Below, piece after piece: positions 1 through 7,740 of a stretch of DNA of 64,000 nucleotides. The stretch's first letter is position 1. The number at the start of each line of letters is the position of its first letter. Where the stretch lies: NCBI RefSeq assembly GCF_017301635.1, contig NZ_CP071091.1, positions 2,182,001 through 2,246,000 of the forward strand, written 5' to 3'. The notes under the pieces were generated by a model, which searched no databases, was not told the DNA's origin, and was given only the letters and a program-made list of their open reading frames with translations. This DNA is from Myxococcus landrumus (GTDB lineage: Bacteria; Myxococcota; Myxococcia; Myxococcales; Myxococcaceae). The position numbers and the translations under genes are program-made.

Positions 1-2022
1 CGAGCACTGCATCGCCATGTCCTCGAGCCGCTCCTCCTCCCGCTCCAACATCGCCACGGAAGGCTTGCGGCCCTGCCGCGCCCAGTGCGCCTTCAACAAC
101 CGGTGCACCAGCAGGTCAGGGTATCGACGGATGGGTGAGGTGAAGTGCAGGTAGTGCTCGGCCGCGAGCCCGTAGTGCCCCACCTTCGAGGACGTGTACA
201 CGGCCTGCATCATCGAACGCAGCAGGAGCTGGTTCAGGGCCCGCTGCTCCGGATGTCCCGAGAGCTGGCTGATGAATGCATCCAGCTCCTTCGACGACAC
301 GCCATCCTCGAACGTCAGCTTGAAGCCATACGCCTGCGCCAACGCCGCGAAGGTCGCCAGCTTCTCCGGGTCCGGCTCACCGTGGAACCGGTACACCGTC
401 GGCAAGCCCTCGTCCTGGAAGAAGCGAGCCACCGCCTCGTTGGCGGCGAGCATGCACTCCTCGATGAGCCGGTGGCTGTCCTTGCGCTCGCGCTTGTCCA
501 TGCGCTCGGGCAGGCCGTCCTTGCCCAGCACCACCTTGTGCTCGGGCAGGTCGAAGTCGATGGCGCCTCGCTCCTTGCGCATCCGCATCAGCGCACGCGC
601 CAGGGCCATCATCCGCTCGAAGTGCGGCTTGAACGCATTGCGGTGGGGCACGTCCTTGCCCGCGAGGACGTCCTGCACCTCGTTGTACGTGCACCGCGCG
701 GCGCTGCGCATCACCGCCGGATAGAGCGTGTATCCACGCCGCTGTCCCTGGGCGTCGAACGTCATGTCCGCGACCATGCAGAGGCGATCCTCGTCCGGCC
801 GCAGCGAGCAGATGCCGTTGCTCAGCCGCTCCGGAAGCATGGGCAACACGCGGTCCGGCAGGTACACGGACGTGGCGCGCCGCAGGGCCTCGGCGTCGAG
901 CGCGCTGCGCTCCCGCACGTAGTGCGTCACATCCGCGATGGCCACCACCAACCGCCATCCGCTCCCCTGCTCCTCGACGTACACCGCGTCGTCGAAGTCG
1001 CGCGCATCCTCACCATCGATGGTGACGAGCGGCATTGAGCGCAGGTCCTTGCGCTGCTCCCCGCGGGCCTCCTCGTCCGACACCTTCACGGCATAGCGGT
1101 CCGCCTCGTCCATCACCTCGGGCGGGAACTCATCCGAGAAGCCCTGCGAGAAGGCGATCCCCAGCACCTCGGGGCTGGGCGTGCCCGGCTTGCCGAGCGA
1201 ACCCGCCACCTCGCCGAAGAGGTCCTTCCCCGGGTCGAGCAGATCCGCACCGACGCCGAGGCGCACCTTCACCAGGTCGCCCTCCTGCGCCATCTGCGTA
1301 TAGGGAACTCGAATGGGCCCCGGCAGGCTCGTGTCCGTGGGGAGCACCAGCGCGTAGTGCCGATGCGCCGTGTAGACACCGACCGCCAGCTCACGCCGGC
1401 GGTCGACGACGCGCAGGAGCCGGCCCTCGTAGCGCCCTGGACGGCCGGAGAACGAGACCACCACCCGGTCATTGTCGAGCGCCCGCTGGGCCTCACCAGG
1501 CGGCAGGAAGATGTTCTCCCCCTCCCCGGACACCGGATGCACGAAGCCGAAGCCATCGCGATGGACGTGGAGGATGCCCTCCACCGTGTCGCGTGCGCCT
1601 TCGGAGCCGCCTCGCGGCCCGGAGCGCTCACGCCACTCGTCGCGGCGCCTGGAGCCCGCGCCACCCGAACGGCCCGGGTCGAAACCACGGCCGCCCCGAG
1701 CGTCGGGAGCACGGCCGCGTCCCGCGAAGTGTCCACGTCCCCGCTCGAAGGGAGCCCCACCGGAGCGCGGCTCACGCGCCTCCCTGGGATGGGCGGCCTG
1801 CGGCGTGGGAGCAGGCGTCCCCCCTTCCTGCCGGGGGCGAGGGCGAAGGAAGCGCTTGCCCTCCTTGACGATGAGACCGTCGCGCACCAGCTCACGGAGC
1901 GCGCGCTTGAGCTCGGTCTGCTGGCCAGGGTGCAAGCCCGCGAGTCGCAGGAGCTCCTTGATGCCCAGCGGGTGATCTGCGTCGGAGAGAATCTGCTGAA
2001 GAAGGTCGGAAGAGATGCTCAC
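1..2022 (-). CDS. rnr: Ribonuclease R (3' end of gene outside window)
   Basis: This is a processive 3'-5' exoribonuclease of the RNB family, which degrades structured RNA. The reading frame is open from a GTG at 2022 to the first base of the window, so the C-terminus, including the S1 domain, is missing. In order it shows an N-terminal winged-helix region (residues about 1-55, beginning VSISSDLLQQILSD), an Arg/Gly-rich insert of about 70 residues (roughly 65-135), a cold-shock-like segment beginning near TVEGILHVHRDGFGFV, and the RNB catalytic motif TIDGEDARDFDDAVYVE with its aspartates intact. The GTG was chosen because the winged-helix sequence begins there; upstream codons are not protein-like. 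The RGG-rich insert is not typical of RNase R. Confidence 0.95.
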   Translation of the reverse strand, partial: MSISSDLLQQILSDADHPLGIKELLRLAGLHPGQQTELKRALRELVRDGLIVKEGKRFLRPRPRQEGGTPAPTPQAAHPREAREPRSGGAPFERGRGHFAGRGRAPDARGGRGFDPGRSGGAGSRRRDEWRERSGPRGGSEGARDTVEGILHVHRDGFGFVHPVSGEGENIFLPPGEAQRALDNDRVVVSFSGRPGRYEGRLLRVVDRRRELAVGVYTAHRHYALVLPTDTSLPGPIRVPYTQMAQEGDLVKVRLGVGADLLDPGKDLFGEVAGSLGKPGTPSPEVLGIAFSQGFSDEFPPEVMDEADRYAVKVSDEEARGEQRKDLRSMPLVTIDGEDARDFDDAVYVEEQGSGWRLVVAIADVTHYVRERSALDAEALRRATSVYLPDRVLPMLPERLSNGICSLRPDEDRLCMVADMTFDAQGQRRGYTLYPAVMRSAARCTYNEVQDVLAGKDVPHRNAFKPHFERMMALARALMRMRKERGAIDFDLPEHKVVLGKDGLPERMDKRERKDSHRLIEECMLAANEAVARFFQDEGLPTVYRFHGEPDPEKLATFAALAQAYGFKLTFEDGVSSKELDAFISQLSGHPEQRALNQLLLRSMMQAVYTSSKVGHYGLAAEHYLHFTSPIRRYPDLLVHRLLKAHWARQGRKPSVAMLEREEERLEDMAMQCS

Positions 2023-2098
2023 GGTGGGGTCGCGGCCAGGCCGCTACGGGAACGGGTAAGCCCGAAGCGGCCGGGCGGGAACCCCCCGGCGACCGACT

Positions 2099-2124
2099 GC
2101 TTCCCGGAGTCCTCTCCGGGAAGC
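2099..2124 (-). terminator. Hairpin after the H1-tailed/chagasin-like gene
   Basis: An 11-bp perfect stem (GCTTCCCGGAG paired with CTCCGGGAAGC) around a 4-base loop lies just past the stop codon at 2130. There is no run of T after it, so it may be a weak terminator or a 3'-end stabiliser rather than a classical intrinsic terminator. Confidence 0.5.
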
Positions 2125-2129
2125 ATTGT

Positions 2130-3536
2130 TCAAGGCTTGACCGTGACGTTGATTTTGAAGGAGCGATCAACCAGGCCCGGCGCGAGCGCCTTGGCCAGGA
2201 AGAACTCCACCTCGAATGTCCCCGGGTTGCGGGGGGTGAAGAAGAATTCACGAGTCGCGGGCCCCCCATTGGGACCCTGCTCGAAGTTGGCCTCGCGCAA
2301 ACCCACGCGCTTGGCCACGGTGGGCTCGATGGCCCAGGTGAAGCCCGGCTGCTCGGGCAGGCGCACGGTGAGGCCGTGGTTGAGCTTCACGTCCACGGAC
2401 GTGGGCACCTCGCCCTCGATGTGGACCAGTTCCATCTCGTCGCGAGACACCGCGCGAGCTTCCGACGGCCGAGGCTCCACGTTCTCCGCGGAGATACGGC
2501 CGCCCCAGCCGGACGTCTTGTCCACCACGCCCATGACCTGCAGCGTGTGGCCCACGTTCTTGCGAAGGCCCTTGGCGGCGGCCTTGCCGTCGATGATGAA
2601 CGACACCTGCTGCCGCGTGCCGCCGTTGGACACGACGAGCACGAACTCCTCGCCCGTCATCTCCAGGTTGCCGCGCACCGCGGCGAAGCCCTTGATGCCC
2701 GCGCCCATGCCCGCGGCCGTCACCATGGAGACCTCACCAGGCGACAGGTAGCGCAGCCTCGGCTCGGTATCGGCGGGCGGCGCCTCAACGACCTCCGCCT
2801 CAGGCTTCTTGGCGGAGTACTTGCGCACGTCCACCACGCCGCCGTGGTTGGTCGTCTTGCGGATCATCCCGCTCACGGAGACCTTGTGGTTCACGTAGGC
2901 CGGGAGGACCTCCTGATCCGGCCCCTGGAGCAAGAAGGTGAGCTCGCGCTTGTCACGCCCCACCACCACCAGGTTGGGCATCTCGTTGAGGACGACGAGG
3001 CGGCCCTTGAGGCTGCCCTCGCCCATCACGCCACGCCCCTCGCCAGCGGTGAGCAGTTGCTCCATCTCCCGCTTCGTGAGCGGCTCGCCCGGAGGCGGAA
3101 GCTTGGTCGCGCGCGGACGGGGCTTCTCCACCGCGGGGACAGCGGGTGCGGCGGAGGCCTTCGAGCCGCTCTTGCCCGTCGAGCCCTTCGCCCCGGTCGC
3201 GGCCTTCGCGGCCGGAGCCGCCTTCGCCGTCGCGGTCTTCGCGGCAGGAGCCGCCTTCGCCGCAGACTTCTTCGTGGACACCTTCTCCGCGGTCTTCTCC
3301 GAGACCTTCTCCTTCGGCTGTTCGACCTCAGGAGCCGCCTTCTTCGCGGCGGACTTGGTGCTCTTGGCGGGCGCGTCCCCAGCCGCCTTTCCTCCCTTCG
3401 CCGTCGTGGTGGCGACCCGCTTGGACGCGTTCTTGATCAGATCCAGGCGAGAGGATTTGTCCTTCTTCGCGGCGGGCTTCGCGCCAGTCTTGCCAACGGG
3501 AGTCGCCTTCTTGGCCCCGGACTTGGGCTTGGCCAT
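2130..3536 (-). CDS. Lys/Ala-rich tailed protein with C-terminal chagasin-like (inhibitor I42) domain
   Basis: The 468-residue product starts at the ATG at 3536, which has GGAG 10 bases upstream; a longer in-frame start at 3590 lacks this. Residues 1 to about 150 are a low-complexity Lys/Ala/Pro tail that looks like a histone-H1 tail. Two similar beta-rich repeats follow (about 175-250 and 275-355, each with a GxL...VSVSG or VMGVV...GG pattern), which could be OB-like. The last 90 residues contain PGFTWAIEP, GPNGGPATREFFF and a basic strand pattern, which match the loop layout of chagasin-type cysteine-protease inhibitors. The sequence has no signal peptide, so a cytoplasmic, possibly nucleic-acid-binding protein is inferred. 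The domain call is by eye and tentative. Confidence 0.75.
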   Translation of the reverse strand: MAKPKSGAKKATPVGKTGAKPAAKKDKSSRLDLIKNASKRVATTTAKGGKAAGDAPAKSTKSAAKKAAPEVEQPKEKVSEKTAEKVSTKKSAAKAAPAAKTATAKAAPAAKAATGAKGSTGKSGSKASAAPAVPAVEKPRPRATKLPPPGEPLTKREMEQLLTAGEGRGVMGEGSLKGRLVVLNEMPNLVVVGRDKRELTFLLQGPDQEVLPAYVNHKVSVSGMIRKTTNHGGVVDVRKYSAKKPEAEVVEAPPADTEPRLRYLSPGEVSMVTAAGMGAGIKGFAAVRGNLEMTGEEFVLVVSNGGTRQQVSFIIDGKAAAKGLRKNVGHTLQVMGVVDKTSGWGGRISAENVEPRPSEARAVSRDEMELVHIEGEVPTSVDVKLNHGLTVRLPEQPGFTWAIEPTVAKRVGLREANFEQGPNGGPATREFFFTPRNPGTFEVEFFLAKALAPGLVDRSFKINVTVKP

Positions 3537-3626
3537 CGACGCTGTCTCCTTTGAGAGTTCCCGTGTACTTTCAACGGGTTGCCACGCCACCCCCAGGAGG
3601 ACTGGCAGGCTACGCGATGACTGGAG

Positions 3627-3655
3627 CTTGTAACGATGATCAGCAGGGCTGTCAA
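3627..3655 (-). promoter_or_regulatory. Sigma-70-type promoter for the H1-tailed protein gene
   Basis: On the minus strand TTGACA (3650-3655) is followed 17 bases later by TACAAG (3627-3632). This would give a 5' leader of roughly 85 bases before the ATG at 3536. Confidence 0.5.
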
Positions 3656-3712
3656 ACTAACACTTGATTTTCTCTCGGACTTTGGCAGCGAAACAGGTCG
3701 AAGAGGACGCCC

Positions 3713-4945
3713 ATGAACGACGTTGCGACACTGCTCCCGGAGGACGAAGCCCGGGCCCGAATCCTGGCCCTGGCCTCGCCGTTGTCCGCCGAATGGGTGG
3801 CGCTCGAAGAGGGCCTGGGACGCACGCTCGCCGAAGACGTGATGGCTCAGCGCACCCTTCCCCCCTGGGACAACTCGGCGATGGACGGCTACGCCGTGCG
3901 CGCGGCCGACCTGGCCGGGGCTCTCCCCGTGAGGCTGCCGGTGCTCGAAACGGTCTTCGCGGGAGGCGCACCGCGTCAAGAAGTCCGGCCGGGCACCTGC
4001 GTGCGCATCATGACGGGAGCCCCTCTTCCGCCGGGCGCTGACGCGGTGGTGATGCGCGAGCGAGTCCGCCCCGTGCCCGATGGAGGCGCCGACGAAGTGG
4101 ACGTCCTGGAAGCCGCGGTGCCCGGCCAGTTCGTGCGGCCTCGCGGCGAAGACGCACGCGAGGGAGCGCTGCTCTTGGCCCAAGGCACGCCCCTGGGCAT
4201 CCCGGAGCTGGGATTGCTCTGGGGGCAAGGCATGCTGTCGGCTCCCGTTCCGCGCGCGCCGCGAGTGGCCATCCTCTCCACGGGCGACGAATTGTGCCGG
4301 GCCGACGAGGCGCCTCGAGGCCGCATCGTCGACACCAACGCCCCATCCCTCGCCCTCGCGGTGCGGCGCGCGGGAGGACTGCCGTCCTTGCTGGGCATCG
4401 CCCAGGACACGCGGGACAGCGTGGCGGAGGCCCTGTCCCGCACGCACGGCTTCGACGTGGTGCTCACCAGCGCGGGCGTCTCCGTGGGGGAGCGCGACTA
4501 CGTGAAGGAAGTCCTCGCCGCCATCGGCGTGGAGCAGCACCTGTGGCGCGTGGCCATCAAGCCGGGCAAGCCCCTGGTGGTGGGCAGGCGCGGATCCACC
4601 CTCTTCTTCGGGCTGCCGGGCAACCCCACCTCGTCGCTCGTCACCTTCGAGCTCTTCGTCAGGCCCACGCTCCGCAAGCTGCTCGGCCATGCCGACGTGG
4701 CTCCCGTCCGGGTCTCCGGCCGGCTGGACGGGAAGCTCTCCAAGCCCCCAGGCCTGGCCCACTTCGTCCGGGTGGTGGCCTCCTGGAGGGAGGGCGCGCT
4801 CTGGGCCCGCCCCCTGTCCACCCAGACGTCCGGCGCGCTTCGGTCCGCCGCGGCCGCCACCCACCTGCTGCACTTCGCACAGGAAGCCAGCAGCTTGTCT
4901 CATGGAGACCTGGTGGAATTGCTTCCCGTCTCCTGGGGCGCTTGA
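3713..4945 (+). CDS. moeA: Molybdopterin molybdenumtransferase
   Basis: MoeA inserts molybdate into adenylylated molybdopterin to make molybdenum cofactor. The 410-residue product has the usual family length. It carries the motif DNSAMDGYAVRAADL (from residue 53), then VRIMTGAPLPPGADAVV, LSTGDEL, GRIVDTNAPS, TSAGVSVGERDYVKEVL, KPGKPLVVG and the signature GLPGNPTSSLVTFELF. The C-terminal MoeA domain IV is present. The ATG follows a GAGGA box with 5-base spacing. It stands alone rather than in a mo- operon; moaA lies about 20 kb away. Confidence 0.96.
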   Translation: MNDVATLLPEDEARARILALASPLSAEWVALEEGLGRTLAEDVMAQRTLPPWDNSAMDGYAVRAADLAGALPVRLPVLETVFAGGAPRQEVRPGTCVRIMTGAPLPPGADAVVMRERVRPVPDGGADEVDVLEAAVPGQFVRPRGEDAREGALLLAQGTPLGIPELGLLWGQGMLSAPVPRAPRVAILSTGDELCRADEAPRGRIVDTNAPSLALAVRRAGGLPSLLGIAQDTRDSVAEALSRTHGFDVVLTSAGVSVGERDYVKEVLAAIGVEQHLWRVAIKPGKPLVVGRRGSTLFFGLPGNPTSSLVTFELFVRPTLRKLLGHADVAPVRVSGRLDGKLSKPPGLAHFVRVVASWREGALWARPLSTQTSGALRSAAAATHLLHFAQEASSLSHGDLVELLPVSWGA

Positions 4946-5072
4946 GAAACCCAGGCCAGCCGTCACGCATCATTCCGGCGGTCATCAGGGCGGGGGTCCT
5001 CGGAGAGTCCGCCTTGACTATCGCTCGTGGGAGCACCAAACAGGGTGCTTCGCATCTGGAGATTGAACCATC

Positions 5073-5747
5073 ATGTCGGACACTCGCTCACCCCAGCCTC
5101 TTCCGACCCGGAAGCCGACCCAGCACCTGGAGCGCTTTTCGGAGGCGGATATCCCCACGAAGCGGGGGCCGCTGAGGACCGTCGTGTTCAGGGACCGGCG
5201 CAACGGCCGGGAGCACGTCGCCCTGGTCGCGGGTGACGTCACGGGTGTGGAGGGAGTGCCCGTTCGTATTCACTCCGAGTGTCTGACGAGCGAGGTCTTC
5301 GGCAGCCTCAAGTGCGACTGCAAGGAGCAGTTGGACCGGGCGCTGGACTTCATCACCCAGCAGGGCCTGGGCGTGGTGCTCTACCTCCGGCAGGAAGGGC
5401 GCGGCATTGGCCTGGGGAACAAAATCAAGGCGTATGCCCTCCAGTCCAAGGGTCTGGACACCTACGAAGCGAACCGCCAGCTCGGGTTCGCGGACGACCT
5501 TCGCAGCTACGACATCGCGGCGGAAATGTTGCGCTCGCTGGATGTGCGCTCGGTGGACCTCATCACCAACAATCCGCTGAAGATCGCCGGCATGGTCGAG
5601 GAAGGCATTCCCGTCCTGCGTCGAATCCCTTCCCGGACCGAGCACAATCCGCATAACCTCGACTATTTGAGGACGAAGCGCGAGCGTACGGGGCACCTGA
5701 TTGAGCTCTTCGCCGAGGACGACGACACGGAAGCCCAAGCCGGCTGA
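5073..5747 (+). CDS. ribA: GTP cyclohydrolase II
   Basis: RibA opens GTP to 2,5-diamino-6-ribosylamino-4-pyrimidinone 5'-phosphate, the first step of riboflavin synthesis. The 224-residue protein is a stand-alone RibA, not fused to RibB. The zinc-binding cysteines are seen in HSECLTSEVFGSLKCDCKEQL, and the GTP-binding and catalytic stretch is YLRQEGRGIGLGNKIKAYALQ. The end ITNNPLKIAGMVEEGI is typical. I saw no FMN riboswitch in the 127-base gap upstream, which holds only a small AGCACC/GGTGCT hairpin at about 5031-5048. Confidence 0.95.
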   Translation: MSDTRSPQPLPTRKPTQHLERFSEADIPTKRGPLRTVVFRDRRNGREHVALVAGDVTGVEGVPVRIHSECLTSEVFGSLKCDCKEQLDRALDFITQQGLGVVLYLRQEGRGIGLGNKIKAYALQSKGLDTYEANRQLGFADDLRSYDIAAEMLRSLDVRSVDLITNNPLKIAGMVEEGIPVLRRIPSRTEHNPHNLDYLRTKRERTGHLIELFAEDDDTEAQAG

Positions 5748-6633
5748 GAAAACGCCTGTGCGGCGACGGAACACCGTCGCGCGCAATGAAGCCCGCGTGC
5801 CCTTCGAGGTGCGCTTCTGGGGCGTGCGAGGTTCCATCCCCGCCCCTGGCCCACAGACAAGGCGGTACGGCGGCAACACCCCCTGCGTTGAGATCCGATG
5901 CGGGGAGGAGTTGCTGATCTTCGATTTGGGCTCGGGAGCCCGCGCGCTGGGGGACTCGCTGCTCGCCGCGGCGGGCGGGCCGGTGCGCGGCAACATCTTC
6001 ATCACGCACTACCACTACGACCATCTCCAGGGTCTCCCCTTCTTCGCGCCCATCTTCGTCCCCACGAGCGAGCTGACGATGAACGGGCCGGCGCGCAACG
6101 GGCGCACCACTCGGGAGCTGCTGAGCGGGCACATGGTGCAGCCGTACTTCCCGGTGACGGCGGAGGGCACCTTCCGCGCGAAGGTCACCTACCGGGACCT
6201 GCCAGCGGATGGGACGTTGCAGTTGGGGCCCGCCAAGGTCCAGTGGTTGGAGCTGAACCACCCAGGTGGAAGCCTGGGCTACCGCGTGGAGTGCGGTGGC
6301 CGCTCCGTGGTGTACGCCACGGACGTGGAGCACGGCAGCGACATGGACTCGGGGATGTTCGAGTTCGCGCGCGGCGCGGACCTGTTCATCTACGACTCCA
6401 TGTACACCGAGGACGAGTACCACGGCCGAGGTGGACCGGCGCGCACGGGCTGGGGCCACTCGACGTGGCAGGCCGCCGTGGCCGCGGCGGATGCGGCGCA
6501 GGTGAAGACGCTGGTGCTCTTCCACCACGACCCGAACCGCGATGACGCGGCGATGGACAAGCTGCTGCGGCAGGTCCGCAAGCACCGCCCCGATGCCATC
6601 GCCGCCAAGGAAGCGATGGTCATCAAGCTGTAG
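5701..6633 (+). CDS. Metallo-beta-lactamase-fold hydrolase
   Basis: The protein begins WGVRGSIPAPGPQTRRYGGNTPCVEI and has the metal motif THYHYDHLQG, followed by a distal ATDVEH and a late FHHDP. This is the RNase Z/PhnP-like branch of the MBL fold, and a phosphodiesterase or related hydrolase activity is inferred. The first possible start is a TTG at 5701, directly after an in-frame stop and inside ribA; a GTG at 5758, just after the ribA stop, is an equally possible start. Overlap or near-contact with ribA suggests coupled translation. The substrate is unknown. Confidence 0.85.
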   Translation: MSSSPRTTTRKPKPAEKTPVRRRNTVARNEARVPFEVRFWGVRGSIPAPGPQTRRYGGNTPCVEIRCGEELLIFDLGSGARALGDSLLAAAGGPVRGNIFITHYHYDHLQGLPFFAPIFVPTSELTMNGPARNGRTTRELLSGHMVQPYFPVTAEGTFRAKVTYRDLPADGTLQLGPAKVQWLELNHPGGSLGYRVECGGRSVVYATDVEHGSDMDSGMFEFARGADLFIYDSMYTEDEYHGRGGPARTGWGHSTWQAAVAAADAAQVKTLVLFHHDPNRDDAAMDKLLRQVRKHRPDAIAAKEAMVIKL

Positions 6634-6654
6634 CCGCCCGAGGGCGCGGGGGAC

Positions 6655-7740
6655 TCAGCCTCCGCGCCCGGCCACCGCGCGCTTCACCGTCTCGCGCAGC
6701 CCCACGAAGGGCAGCCGCTCCAGCGCGGTGGGCACGTCCACCCACTCGAAGGTGTCGTGCTCGGGCCCCAGGCGGACCTGGGCATCCGGCGAGGCGTGGA
6801 CGGCGAAGCCGCTCTCTTCCGCGAGGACAGGGGGGAGCGTCTCCCCCACCGCGAAGGCATGCCGGTAGGCCAGGTCCTCGACGGGGAGACGCAGCCCCGT
6901 CTCCTCCTCCAGCTCGCGTACCGCGGCCTGGGCGGGGGCTTCGTCGGCCTCCACGCGGCCCGTGAGGATCTGCCAGAAGCCGCCTCGCTCGGGGCTGCGG
7001 CGCACGAGCAACACGCGCGCCTCCGAGCCATGGCCTCGCACGACGGCGATGCTCACCGTGCGCATGGGCGCGGGAGCATCCACGCGCTCACTGTCGAAGA
7101 CGGCGCAGAAGCTTCGAGCCAGCGCCTCCTGCACATCGGGCAAGGAGAGGGTGTGCCCTCGCTCCCGCTGCATCGAGGTGACACCAGCCTCGCGAATGCC
7201 GCAGGGGACGATGAAGCGGAAGTGCTCCATCTTCGTGTTCACGTTGAGCGCGAAGCCGTGGGTGGTGAGCCAGCGGGAGATGTGGACACCGATGGCGGCG
7301 ATCTTCCGCGCGTCGGGGTCGCCCTCCTCGCCCAGCCAGACACCGGGCCACTTGGGGATGGGCCCCGCGGTGATGCCCCACTCGGACAGGACCTGCATGA
7401 TGGAGCGCTCGACGTCGCGCACGTAGCGGCGGACGTCCCGGCGCGCCTCGGGGAGCAGGAAGATGGGGTAGCCGACGATTTGACCCGGACCGTGGTACGT
7501 GACGTCGCCGCCGCGATTGGTCTCGAAGACCTCCACGCCCTCGGCGGCGAGGCTCTCATCGGGCGCGGTGATGTTCTCCCGCTTCGCCCCTCGCCCGAGC
7601 GTGAGGACCGGCGGGTGCTCCAGGAGGAGCAGGACGTCTCCGCTCAGCCCCTCCCGGCGCGCGTCGCCGAAGAGGCGCATCAGGTTGAGGCCGTCCTCGT
7701 ATTCCACCCGGCCGAGCCGGTAGACGGTGATGGTGTTCAC
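6655..7740 (-). CDS. lipB: LipB octanoyltransferase fused to a C-terminal Nudix hydrolase domain
   Basis: LipB moves the octanoyl group from octanoyl-ACP to lipoyl domains. The 361-residue product has a complete LipB domain (about 1-215), with GGDVTYHGPGQ, the catalytic Lys146 in KIAAIGVH and the catalytic Cys180 in PCGIREAGVTSM. A full Nudix box follows at residues 261-283 (G-x5-E-x7-REL-x-EE-x-G-L). LipB alone is about 210-230 residues, so this is a true two-domain fusion in one frame. The GTG start overlaps the stop of the upstream ATPase gene as GTGA, so translation is probably coupled. The Nudix substrate is unknown. Confidence 0.93.
   Translation of the reverse strand: MNTITVYRLGRVEYEDGLNLMRLFGDARREGLSGDVLLLLEHPPVLTLGRGAKRENITAPDESLAAEGVEVFETNRGGDVTYHGPGQIVGYPIFLLPEARRDVRRYVRDVERSIMQVLSEWGITAGPIPKWPGVWLGEEGDPDARKIAAIGVHISRWLTTHGFALNVNTKMEHFRFIVPCGIREAGVTSMQRERGHTLSLPDVQEALARSFCAVFDSERVDAPAPMRTVSIAVVRGHGSEARVLLVRRSPERGGFWQILTGRVEADEAPAQAAVRELEEETGLRLPVEDLAYRHAFAVGETLPPVLAEESGFAVHASPDAQVRLGPEHDTFEWVDVPTALERLPFVGLRETVKRAVAGRGG

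Noticed and set aside
4946-5072. Possible FMN riboswitch before ribA
   Set aside because: Only a 6-bp hairpin is present; none of the conserved RFN segments can be found.
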